Of a stretch of DNA of 42,627 nt, positions 15,474-23,018 are shown piece after piece. The notes under the pieces are model-generated. The model was given only the letters and a program-made list of their open reading frames with translations, was not told where the DNA came from and searched no databases. A program made the translations under genes and the position numbers. The DNA comes from JAHJDR01 sp964609965 (GTDB taxonomy: Bacteria > UBA10199 > JADGCS01). The stretch is taken from positions 1-42,627 of the forward strand of contig CAZSTS010000020.1 in NCBI GenBank assembly GCA_964609965.1, given 5' to 3'. Positions within the stretch are counted from its first letter, which is position 1; every line of letters begins with the position of its first letter.

Positions 15474-16655
15474 TCAGATTTTTTCAATAATTAATGCCAC
15501 AGCTTCGCCACCACCAATGCAGAGAGAGGCTAGGCCGCGTTTGGCGTCTGGTCTTTTCATCAATTCATGAATGAGTGTGACGAGTATTCTAGTGCCAGAA
15601 GCTCCAATGGGATGACCAATAGCCACAGCACCACCATTTACATTCACTTTGTCAGCAGGGATGTTCAGTTTTTCGTTGTTATAAACAGCCACAACCGAAA
15701 AGGCTTCGTTCACTTCCCAAAGATCAATATCGCTAGATTTTAATCCAGCCTTTTCTAAAGCTTTTTCCATGGCCACGGCTGGGGCAGTTGTAAACCAATC
15801 AGGTTCTTGGCTAGCTCCAGCTTGTGCAATGATTTTGACTAATGGTTTGGCGCCCAATTCCTTGGCTTTTTCTTCGCTCATGACAACAACAGCAGCAGCG
15901 CCATCATTAATACTTGAGGCATTACCTGCTGTGACAGTGCCTTCTTTTTGAAAGGCTGTTCTTAAGCTAGGAAGCTTTTCGATTTTACCTCGTCCTGGTT
16001 CTTCATCTGTATCCACAATAATAGGGTCCTTTTTTCTTTGTGGTACTTCTACAGGAGCGATCTCATCCTTAAATTTTCCATCTTTGATGGCTGCCACGGC
16101 TCGAGTGTAGGATTCAGTAGCAAAGGCATCTTGTTTTTCGCGAGTGATACTATGTTCAGCAGCACATTTTTCGGCAATGCTACCCATGTGACAGTTATTG
16201 TAAGGATCCCAAAGTCCATCTTTGACCATAAGGTCTTCAATCACACCGTTTCCCATGCGATAACCATTTCGTGCTTTGTCGAGCGCATACGGGGCTTGGG
16301 ACATGTTTTCCATACCGCCTGCGACAACCACATCAACATCACCAGAGCGGATTACTTGATCGGCGAGCATCACGGCTTTGAGTCCAGAGCCGCAAACTTT
16401 ATTGATGGTAAGTGCTCCTGTTTTTTTAGGGAGACCAGAGTGGATGATGGCCTGACGAGCAGGGGATTGTCCTTCGCTGGCAGGGAGAACATTACCCATG
16501 ATCACTTCATCTACATTTTTGGGATTAAGTTTTGCTGATTCTACAGCTGCTTTAATGGCAATAGCACCGAGTTTTGTTGTGGGGATTGAAGAGAGTGAGC
16601 CATTAAAGGAACCAAGTGGTGTGCGTTTTGCAGAAACAATTACTGTATGGGTCAT
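15474..16655 (-). CDS. Acetyl-CoA C-acetyltransferase (thiolase)
   Basis: A 393-residue thiolase II. The acyl-accepting cysteine is C88 (KVCGSGLKAV). H348 lies in the AIGHPIGASGTR signature, and the general-base cysteine is C379 in LCIGGGEAVAL. NEAF is also present. It condenses two acetyl-CoA, or cleaves acetoacetyl-CoA and longer 3-ketoacyl-CoA. The ATG has a strong AAGGAG ribosome binding site. It is the first gene of the leftward thiolase-crotonase-mutase run, which together could take butyryl/isobutyryl-CoA to acetyl-CoA; an acyl-CoA dehydrogenase and a 3-hydroxyacyl-CoA dehydrogenase are missing here and would be elsewhere. Confidence 0.95.
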   Translation of the reverse strand: MTHTVIVSAKRTPLGSFNGSLSSIPTTKLGAIAIKAAVESAKLNPKNVDEVIMGNVLPASEGQSPARQAIIHSGLPKKTGALTINKVCGSGLKAVMLADQVIRSGDVDVVVAGGMENMSQAPYALDKARNGYRMGNGVIEDLMVKDGLWDPYNNCHMGSIAEKCAAEHSITREKQDAFATESYTRAVAAIKDGKFKDEIAPVEVPQRKKDPIIVDTDEEPGRGKIEKLPSLRTAFQKEGTVTAGNASSINDGAAAVVVMSEEKAKELGAKPLVKIIAQAGASQEPDWFTTAPAVAMEKALEKAGLKSSDIDLWEVNEAFSVVAVYNNEKLNIPADKVNVNGGAVAIGHPIGASGTRILVTLIHELMKRPDAKRGLASLCIGGGEAVALIIEKI

Positions 16656-16677
16656 AAGATCTCCTTAGAAAAAAATA

Positions 16678-16768
16678 CCCCCTCCCCTTTGTAAGGGGAG
16701 GGTGCAGGGTGGGGTAGATATGTATTTTCTACCTCCCCCTGGCCCCCTCCTTACAAAGGAGGGGGGGG
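16678..16768. repeat. Palindromic CCCTCC/GGAGGG element, copy 1 (MITE-like)
   Basis: A roughly 91-bp interrupted palindrome. Each end is itself a hairpin (CTCCCCTTTGTAAGGGGAG and CCCTCCTTACAAAGGAGGG). An inner arm, GGGGTAGA, opposes TCTACCTCCCC. A second copy in inverted orientation lies at 32706-32799. It has the layout of a small non-autonomous repeat. It marks the left edge of the accessory region, between the thiolase and PIN-toxin genes. Confidence 0.75.
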
Positions 16769-16826
16769 ATGAACAAGCATCAATAAACACGATTTATGGG
16801 GAAGGTAAATAGAAAATTAATGGCTT

Positions 16827-17276
16827 TTAATGGGGGGTTGGGGGGAGGGTGGAGAGGCTTGGAATCATTGAAAAATCACGGTCAAACGTCACTAAAACCA
16901 CCTTGGGAATCTCAGAAAGAAAGACAGAGATTAGGGCATCATGAAAATTGAGGAGGCCGTTGTGTTTCTTCATCAGCGTAATGACGGATTTGTAGTTTTG
17001 AGGCAGGAGCTCGTAGAGGCAAAGAATGGGGATGGTTTTGATGGCTGATTGGAATTTGTTGGCAAATATTTTGAACTGATCTGATTTTCTTTTCTGTTCA
17101 CAGCGTTTAGCGAACACACTTAAGACTTCGTTAATAACAATATCACTTAAAAATAACTCTCCATTCTCAGATTGAATCTTAGTATAGATCTTAGTTGCCT
17201 TTTTGTGATGAACATCTTTGGCATCGAGTAGGGCTATGAGGATGTTGGAGTCGAGAAAGTATTGTTTATTCCTCAT
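16827..17276 (-). CDS. PIN-domain toxin (VapC-like)
   Basis: A 149-residue PIN-domain ribonuclease. The acidic metal-binding residues are D9 (YFLDSNILIAL), E50 (DIVINEVLSVF), D113 (NFHDALI) and D132/D134 (TFDRDF). Characterised VapC toxins cut tRNA or rRNA; the target here is unknown. The ATG overlaps the stop codon of the preceding antitoxin gene by 4 bp (ATGA), the normal antitoxin-toxin coupling. The C-terminus ends in Pro-rich LPPTPH coded next to the palindromic element. It is the first gene of the accessory island. Confidence 0.85.
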   Translation of the reverse strand: MRNKQYFLDSNILIALLDAKDVHHKKATKIYTKIQSENGELFLSDIVINEVLSVFAKRCEQKRKSDQFKIFANKFQSAIKTIPILCLYELLPQNYKSVITLMKKHNGLLNFHDALISVFLSEIPKVVLVTFDRDFSMIPSLSTLPPTPH

Positions 17277-17503
17277 GAGAAATAATCCTCGCTGTCTTTG
17301 ATAGCGTCACCACCTAAGTTAACAACCCCTACTAGAGATGAAATACCTTTGCCTTGTTTTTTTGCAGAAAGAGTAGTTTGTGTTTTTATAAAATCTCGAA
17401 TCAGTGTTTTCAAAAGGCCTGTCTTTGAATAACCTTTTTCTTTACAGATTTTGTCGAGTTGTTTGGCGATATTATTATCGAGTCTCATTGTAAATGCAGT
17501 CAT
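17273..17503 (-). CDS. Ribbon-helix-helix antitoxin (CopG-like)
   Basis: A 76-residue antitoxin paired with the PIN toxin that follows. The N-terminus, MTAFTMRLDNNIAKQLDKIC, has the RHH pattern of a short strand then helix, with GYSKTGLLKTLIRDFI as the second helix. The C-terminal half is loosely structured and would wrap the toxin. ATG 17503 is chosen because GGAGG lies four bases before it; an upstream in-frame ATG at 17521 has no ribosome binding site and overlaps the operator. Upstream GATACC repeats are likely its autoregulatory site. Confidence 0.75.
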   Translation of the reverse strand: MTAFTMRLDNNIAKQLDKICKEKGYSKTGLLKTLIRDFIKTQTTLSAKKQGKGISSLVGVVNLGGDAIKDSEDYFS

Positions 17504-17523
17504 AAAACCTCCGATAGACATAG

Positions 17524-17559
17524 GATACCAAAAGATACCAAAAGAATCAATAAGGTATC
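17524..17559. promoter_or_regulatory. Putative operator of the PIN/RHH toxin-antitoxin operon
   Basis: GATACCAAAA occurs twice in tandem (17524-17533 and 17534-17543) with a 10-bp period, and GGTATC, its inverted half, follows at 17554-17559. It sits directly upstream of the antitoxin start, as expected for RHH-type autoregulation. This is inferred from position and symmetry only. Confidence 0.5.
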
Positions 17560-17561
17560 AG

Positions 17562-19385
17562 CTAACTAGCTAACATCTCAAAGCTTTCTTCATCTAGGTG
17601 TTTGAGTTCGTCTAAGGTGACATAGGGGATGTAATTTGTGTGAAGATGGGTTTTCATGCTACGAGATAGGGTGTTCATTTCACGGATCACAATAAGATAG
17701 CCAGCTCCCATTGACTGGCTAATCCCAGCTTGTTCTAGGACCTGAGCTTTTGTTTTTCTTTCGTAGGCATAGTTTTTTGTAACGTTTCTTTTTGACTCTA
17801 TAAAATAAAGATTCCCATTAACTCTCACGACAACATCTATTTCTTTTCCTCCAACCCTGCCTCCAATTTCATGGATTTCGGCATAAGCTAGGTTGTCTAA
17901 AGCTGCTACCACACGGAGTTCAAAGTGAAAACCATTTAGTTTGCCGTATATATCCGCTTGCATTTGGTATTGATCAACAAAGTGCTCTAGATCTCTAAAT
18001 TTATCATGATGGCGCAAAATTGTTTCAATAGCAAAAGCAAGGCCATGAGGTCTTGCTTGTCCTCGTGTAGCTAAAATTCTGAGAAGACTTCCTTTGCTGT
18101 GTCTCTTTTCTAAGAGATCATAAAGTGTCAAGGCTTGTAATAATGTTGCAGTTGATAGATGCGGTAAAATCTGTGTTTTAAATTTCTGTATTCGATCTTT
18201 TTCAATTCCAAAATCAACCATGAGGTGATGGATTTGTCTATCTGCGGGGAGACGAGGTCTTCGTAAAGGGCCCTCGGGTCTCATGCGAGCTCTTTGTCTA
18301 GTCTGTTGGGGCTTGTTTTCTAAATCGTAAGTTTGAGAAAGTGCTTCTTGGGCTGTTTTGAGCCAACCATCTGTTATTGGAATTTCTGCTCTGACTTCTG
18401 GTGACTCTGTTAGATTCCTTGTGTTTAAAGCTGTGAGGCATACTCGGATTCTTTTTGCACATCCTATGGCATGCACATCTCTTCTAAAGGATCTTAATGG
18501 TCTTTCTGCAATGGATTTACATGATCTTGTCACGAGTGGAAATAGGGTAAAAAGAAGTTCTGTTGAGAGCTGCAGCGAGGTTCCGATACTAGGTGTACAA
18601 ATTTCATCTACATGGATCAATGTGAGGACTCGATGGGCTCTTAAAACAGTTGTGAAATCCCTTACTGTTTGAATATGTGTTGATCTTCTAAGGGCGAAGG
18701 TAGTTTTGATGGCTTGGAGATCATTTCCTACTTCACTAATTGATTTGACCATTCTTAGGCAGGTCCTTTTGCATTCTTCAAACAAGTTTTCATCTAGGTC
18801 ATGGATTGTTAATCCTCTTTCAGCCAGTCTCATGTAAGCCATTTGAACCGAAGGTGCTTCATAAATAATCATGGCTTGTTGTATGAATCTTTGATCAATT
18901 TCTTTAAAGTTTTGTGCTCTAAGATCCTTGGCTCGACGAAAAAATCTCGCAAGTGATCTGTAACCTCCTGTGCGCTCTTGGCGACGATTCATGATTTGAG
19001 TTATTGCAGGGTTTCCTGGAAATCTACTGTCATTGGTAGACTGAAGTTGAATCTGTCTTTTGTTTGGGGTTTGGCAGACTAGCTCTTCTGCACCAGCGTC
19101 TAATGGAATACTAATCCTCGCACCTTCTCGTTGAGGGGATTCTTGGCGTCGACCATCGAGCCAACGAGCTTTTTCAAAAATTTCTCGCATTGCACCAGGA
19201 TCACGGTGAACGAGTTTCCAGGGGGAAGGATCAGAGACAGTGTCATCGAGGGGGCCAAGTTTTTGATGCGCAACCAGATCAAAGCCATCCTGCGCATAAC
19301 TAGGCAGTTGTACCTCGATTATGGCTTTACCACATCCTAAAGGGGCAGCGTAAGGAGAGACGCATGTAGGATTAACCTGGACCAT
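17562..19385 (-). CDS. Unrecognised 607-aa protein with C-terminal PD-(D/E)XK nuclease-like domain
   Basis: I do not recognise the full-length family. The N-terminal 130 residues are low in regular structure (MVQVNPTCVSPYAAPLGCGK). The middle, about 140-480, is Arg-rich and mostly helical. Residues 486-560 look like a PD-(D/E)XK core: E489 (FHFELRVVAAL), D517 (GGKEIDVVV), then E530-S-K532 (LYFIESKRN), followed by a YLIVI strand. This is the arrangement of restriction-type and Mrr/NERD-like nucleases. No signal peptide, membrane segment or ATPase motif is seen. It is transcribed away from the 894-aa repeat-protein gene across a 178-bp gap, and a toxin-antitoxin pair lies downstream. A defence, competition or DNA-processing role is a guess. 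Confidence 0.6.
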   Translation of the reverse strand: MVQVNPTCVSPYAAPLGCGKAIIEVQLPSYAQDGFDLVAHQKLGPLDDTVSDPSPWKLVHRDPGAMREIFEKARWLDGRRQESPQREGARISIPLDAGAEELVCQTPNKRQIQLQSTNDSRFPGNPAITQIMNRRQERTGGYRSLARFFRRAKDLRAQNFKEIDQRFIQQAMIIYEAPSVQMAYMRLAERGLTIHDLDENLFEECKRTCLRMVKSISEVGNDLQAIKTTFALRRSTHIQTVRDFTTVLRAHRVLTLIHVDEICTPSIGTSLQLSTELLFTLFPLVTRSCKSIAERPLRSFRRDVHAIGCAKRIRVCLTALNTRNLTESPEVRAEIPITDGWLKTAQEALSQTYDLENKPQQTRQRARMRPEGPLRRPRLPADRQIHHLMVDFGIEKDRIQKFKTQILPHLSTATLLQALTLYDLLEKRHSKGSLLRILATRGQARPHGLAFAIETILRHHDKFRDLEHFVDQYQMQADIYGKLNGFHFELRVVAALDNLAYAEIHEIGGRVGGKEIDVVVRVNGNLYFIESKRNVTKNYAYERKTKAQVLEQAGISQSMGAGYLIVIREMNTLSRSMKTHLHTNYIPYVTLDELKHLDEESFEMLAS

Positions 19386-19563
19386 TATTGATTATTTGTT
19401 AAGCACCATAAACCTATAGAATTATTGACTAATTCTGTACACCCTGGGTTATCGGTAATAGCCATAGAATGTTGCGAAAAATCTAGCAACATTTTGAGCT
19501 ATCTTACGAAAATATAATAAGAATTTCCTAGGGCATTAATACATACAGGACCTTTAATAACAA

Positions 19564-22248
19564 ATGGTATCCCAAGCCTTATCAGCATCCTTAAGATGCA
19601 TGCTTCCACGGCTATCAGCTCAGCTAATGACTGGGACTGACACCGTTCATTCTGGTGTTCAGTCACTGGCAAGTTGTTTAGAGACATTGGCTAGCGAACC
19701 TGATGAAGCAGTATATGCTGAGATGGCTAAAGCTTGCCATGATGTGTTACAAAATTTAGAAGCGGCTCGCCCAGTAGAGACTTTAACCAGACAAACTCTT
19801 TGGCGTACTCTTCCTCGTAAAGACCGTGGAAAGCCAAATAGTCTCAGTCGTGAAGCAGCCCAAAAATTCAGATCCATGTCAGTTAAAGAATTAGAAGAAA
19901 TTTTAGAAAATCGCGGTACATTACCAGCATTTTTTGATTCCTTACGAAGAGCAAATGGCTTGAAAGGATTTAGGTGGAGTAGACCTGCAAGGACTTTAGT
20001 TCTCATTGGGAGAATTCGAAGAGCAGGACGTGTCAATCAGATAACTTGTTTAACTGAACCAGAGGCTGAAAAATACCAAATTAATGATAAAGAGTTTAAG
20101 ATTGTTTTTACTTGGGATAAGGCTCTGGGAGAATACAGAATTTCTACGTCTAGGGGATCTCAAGGTTATAATATGGCGATTTCTTTTTTTAGGGGCTTTG
20201 TAGGGGAAGTTCCTGAAAATTGTGTAGATGCTGCAATATTGGCAGATGCCTTGGCTTGTCCTACAATTCCCTATGATCTCAATTTAGAAAAACTAGGTAA
20301 ACGATTACAAGTAGGCTCTAAAGCTATAGAAGACATGTGGGACGTAAGGAGAACACATAATAAGAACTTATCAGAGCGACCAGAAAAATTATACATGGTC
20401 GGTCGTGTTTTGTCTCTTTATGAAACTGACCAGAAAATATGTAATTTAAGTTTAACTCAGAGTTTAGAAGAAGAAACCGTTGACGATAGACATGGTTTCC
20501 TCATTGAATTTGTTTGGGATGAAATAGATCAAGAATACAAGATTGAAAAGATATCTGGTCATGGTGCTTATCAAATTGCACTCAATTATATAAAGTGCAA
20601 ATTTGCAGTACATCACGAATTTAGTTCAATTGAAAAGGCTATAATATGTGCAGCTTGGGGCTATAATAAATACAAAAACAAAGAAAAAGTTTATTTAAAT
20701 GAACTTGAGTCTTATTTAGGTAGAGGTAGTGTGAGCGTGCATTGGCTATGGATGTTTAAGCGTAGAATAACTGCAGGTTTATCCGAAAAACCAGCAAGAC
20801 TTTATCTTGTTGGACGATTGAATAATGTAGCAACAGAGAAACGCTTTGTTATAGGTTTGAATGTTGTAACAGAAGAGGAACTAGGTGAAATCGATGAATC
20901 TCGTTATTTTGCTGTGCCATATTTTTGGGATGGTAAATTCTATCAGACTGGTCTCCCTACAGGTAGTGAGGTAGCTCTTCAATTGGCTTCTGCGTGTTTT
21001 AAGGCACAAGTAACAAAATTTGGATTGTCAAAATTTCCAAGCTTTTCAAGGCCAGTTTCTTATGACCAGTTAGGGGAGTTTTTGGCTGATCCTGTGCTGT
21101 ATATGCCTTTTATTCAGTGGCTTTGCTCTTCTCAGGGATTGCCTTTGATAGAGTATGATAGTTTGCCAATTGGTTTTCGAATTACTGGCAACAAAAACAG
21201 TGGTGATCCTCATAAATCAGTTCTAAGTCTAGGCGTTTCTATTTTAACGTCTAGAAGACCACCAAAATTTTCTTCAAATGGTTTTTATTTAGATTATATT
21301 AAATCAAAAGGTGGTCATTATGCAATTTATCAGGCTCATGGTAACGGTGCTTTAGACTTAGGTGCACGTTTTGTAGCCGGCCATTTCAATTTCGATTATC
21401 CACTACATCCTATGGAAAGAGCTTTATTAGCTAATTATTGGGACATTAGGCTTATGGGTAGGACGCCTCAAAATTCTTTTCGATGGATAGATGCTGTAGA
21501 TTATTTTACAGATTTGTCTCGTACAGATCCAGTTGGAGATCTTTGGGATGTTAGAACAACTGTGAGAAGAAAACGAACTCAAAAGCCAGATAAATTGATA
21601 TTGGCGATCAGAAGAAAAGGATCTGCAAAAGAAGTAAATCCTGGAATGACAACACCTCAGTTATTGCTCCCAGAAGAATTAGAACGATTTGATAGCACAC
21701 ATCACATGCTACTTACATTCGAATTGCATGGAGGGGCCTATTATTTAAACGCAGCACAAGGTCATAGTTCTTTTGATTTTGTTCGAACCTATTTAGAGAG
21801 AAGTTTTGAAATGGATCTTTCACATCCCATTGAACGGGCTATTGTGGCAAATCATATAGGATATATATTGCGGCATAAAGATAATTATACATCTTTTACG
21901 CGAGCAGAATTAGAAGCATATTTTGAAAGTCATGAAGATCCATTTTTGCGATTTTGGCAATTACAAAGAACCTATCAATCTTATTTGCCAGAACACCCTG
22001 AAAGTTTATTTTTAGTTGGGGTGCTTGGTGATGATCGATCTGAAGATGCCAGGGTATTAAATTTAAGAATTGTTACGGATTTAGAATCTTTGGAATTGCG
22101 TAAAGAACAATTTGTTGTAGAAGCTCGTTGGGATGGGGAAAAATATGTTCCTATAAAACCTGATCGCCTGGAACATACAAAGTCAATGAGTTTTTATCAT
22201 TCACTTATTGGTCGTCAGATGGAATTGCCATTAGGTGGACAGGGGTGA
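19564..22248 (+). CDS. Unrecognised 894-aa protein made of six ~135-aa repeats
   Basis: No known family is recognised. After about 105 N-terminal residues the protein consists of six diverged units. Each has a helix ending near W-x-x-R-R-T, P-x-x-L-Y-L-V-G-R, a strand with L-x-x-x-T, W-D-G-x-x-Y, a G-x-G helix, a H-P-I-E-R-A-I helix and a final E-L-E-x-Y-L-x. The L-Y-x-V-G-R anchors lie near residues 145, 276, 413, 536, 678 and 814. Unit 4 is the most diverged. There is no signal peptide or membrane segment, so it is likely a cytosolic scaffold or ligand-binding array. The start follows a weak AGGA 12 nt upstream. It is divergent from the nuclease-like gene and convergent with a HigBA-type pair. 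Confidence 0.6.
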   Translation: MVSQALSASLRCMLPRLSAQLMTGTDTVHSGVQSLASCLETLASEPDEAVYAEMAKACHDVLQNLEAARPVETLTRQTLWRTLPRKDRGKPNSLSREAAQKFRSMSVKELEEILENRGTLPAFFDSLRRANGLKGFRWSRPARTLVLIGRIRRAGRVNQITCLTEPEAEKYQINDKEFKIVFTWDKALGEYRISTSRGSQGYNMAISFFRGFVGEVPENCVDAAILADALACPTIPYDLNLEKLGKRLQVGSKAIEDMWDVRRTHNKNLSERPEKLYMVGRVLSLYETDQKICNLSLTQSLEEETVDDRHGFLIEFVWDEIDQEYKIEKISGHGAYQIALNYIKCKFAVHHEFSSIEKAIICAAWGYNKYKNKEKVYLNELESYLGRGSVSVHWLWMFKRRITAGLSEKPARLYLVGRLNNVATEKRFVIGLNVVTEEELGEIDESRYFAVPYFWDGKFYQTGLPTGSEVALQLASACFKAQVTKFGLSKFPSFSRPVSYDQLGEFLADPVLYMPFIQWLCSSQGLPLIEYDSLPIGFRITGNKNSGDPHKSVLSLGVSILTSRRPPKFSSNGFYLDYIKSKGGHYAIYQAHGNGALDLGARFVAGHFNFDYPLHPMERALLANYWDIRLMGRTPQNSFRWIDAVDYFTDLSRTDPVGDLWDVRTTVRRKRTQKPDKLILAIRRKGSAKEVNPGMTTPQLLLPEELERFDSTHHMLLTFELHGGAYYLNAAQGHSSFDFVRTYLERSFEMDLSHPIERAIVANHIGYILRHKDNYTSFTRAELEAYFESHEDPFLRFWQLQRTYQSYLPEHPESLFLVGVLGDDRSEDARVLNLRIVTDLESLELRKEQFVVEARWDGEKYVPIKPDRLEHTKSMSFYHSLIGRQMELPLGGQG

Positions 22249-22252
22249 GGTT

Positions 22253-22576
22253 TCATATAGCCTCCACCGCAACATTCATTTTAATCCCTGATTCTTTTAG
22301 AATGGCCTCTAATGCTAATCGCACAAACTGTTCCTGTGAATAGCCGAGTTTTTTTGCAAAATAAGCGGCACGGCGAGGGCTGACAGTCTTGCGATTCTTT
22401 TCAATATCACAAAGATGAGATTTTGAAATTTTCAGAAGTTTTGCAAATTCGATCTGTGACATTTCTTCGCCTAGACGAATAGCGCGAATAAATTCAGAAA
22501 GGGTGAGAGGGCCACCAGTTAAATTTTCTAAAAAAGTAAGAGCTTCATCTGAATGTCTTTTTTTTCTAGTAGTCAT
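22253..22576 (-). CDS. XRE-family antitoxin (HigA-like)
   Basis: A 107-residue helix-turn-helix protein. Residues about 27-80 are a Cro/C1-type HTH (MSQIEFAKLLKISKSHLCDIEKN). It follows and overlaps the RelE-like toxin gene by 11 bp, the toxin-first order of higBA systems. It would neutralise the toxin and repress the promoter. It ends 5 bp from the convergent 894-aa gene. Confidence 0.8.
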   Translation of the reverse strand: MTTRKKRHSDEALTFLENLTGGPLTLSEFIRAIRLGEEMSQIEFAKLLKISKSHLCDIEKNRKTVSPRRAAYFAKKLGYSQEQFVRLALEAILKESGIKMNVAVEAI

Positions 22577-22844
22577 GATTGATTACCTCGATGATTACTA
22601 TCAAGCAATTTTCAATTTTATGGATTTCGTATATTGCTCGATATGCTTTAGTTAGTCTAATAGAACGCTGTCCTTTTCTTTTTCCCTTTAGTGGTTCATC
22701 ATGATATCCTGGAATGAGTCTTACTTTTTCAACACCACGTCTAGACACAAGATCAATCCATGCTTTTAATTTTGATGAGATATGAAATGGTATACCTCGT
22801 AATTGTTTTATCGCCTTTTTTGTAATAATAACTTCTTTTATCAT
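22566..22844 (-). CDS. RelE/HigB-like toxin
   Basis: A 92-residue RelE-superfamily protein. The core pattern is visible: IITKKAIKQLRGIP at the N-terminus, then PLKGKRKGQRSIRLTKAYRAIYEI, in which the basic strands carry the mRNA-contacting residues, and a C-terminal IIEVINHDY. Relatives cleave mRNA on the ribosome. ATG 22844 with an AGGTG upstream is preferred over a TTG 27 bp earlier. A good sigma-54-type -24/-12 element lies about 50 bp upstream, unusual for a toxin-antitoxin operon. Confidence 0.8.
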   Translation of the reverse strand: MIKEVIITKKAIKQLRGIPFHISSKLKAWIDLVSRRGVEKVRLIPGYHDEPLKGKRKGQRSIRLTKAYRAIYEIHKIENCLIVIIEVINHDY

Positions 22845-22893
22845 AGTACACCTATTGGGTGAATTATTCAAGCGGTTCTTTGAATTTGATTAT

Positions 22894-22909
22894 TGCAGGG
22901 ACCATGCCA
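22894..22909 (-). promoter_or_regulatory. Sigma-54-like -24/-12 promoter of the higBA-like operon (site B)
   Basis: The minus strand reads TGGCATG-GTCC-CTGCA, with the invariant GG and GC dinucleotides at the correct spacing for RpoN (TGGCACG-N4-TTGCA). It is 50 bp upstream of the toxin ATG and 63 nt downstream of GGGACT array B. Not tested beyond consensus matching. Confidence 0.5.
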
Positions 22910-22972
22910 AAAATTGTAAATTAATTTACTTGATATATTAAGTGGTTAGAAAAAAGCAGAGTCTTAGTTAAG

Positions 22973-23018
22973 AGTCCCAGTCTCACAAATGGGACTGATT
23001 CGGGACTGAAATGAGACT
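22973..23018. promoter_or_regulatory. Phased AGTCYC/GGGACT motif array, copy B
   Basis: AGTCCC 22973, AGTCTC 22979, GGGACT 22991, GGGACT 23002 and GAGACT 23013. Offsets are 0, 6, 18, 29 and 40, exactly as in copy A. A further AGTCTT lies at 22960. Part of the array forms the last 12 codons of the amidase gene, including its stop. It would be an upstream activating site for the sigma-54-like element at 22894-22909. Confidence 0.6.

Noticed and set aside
19425..19453. Sigma-70-like promoter (TTGACT) for the 894-aa gene
   Set aside because: The -35 box is good, but no acceptable -10 hexamer lies at 16-18 bp, so it was not annotated.
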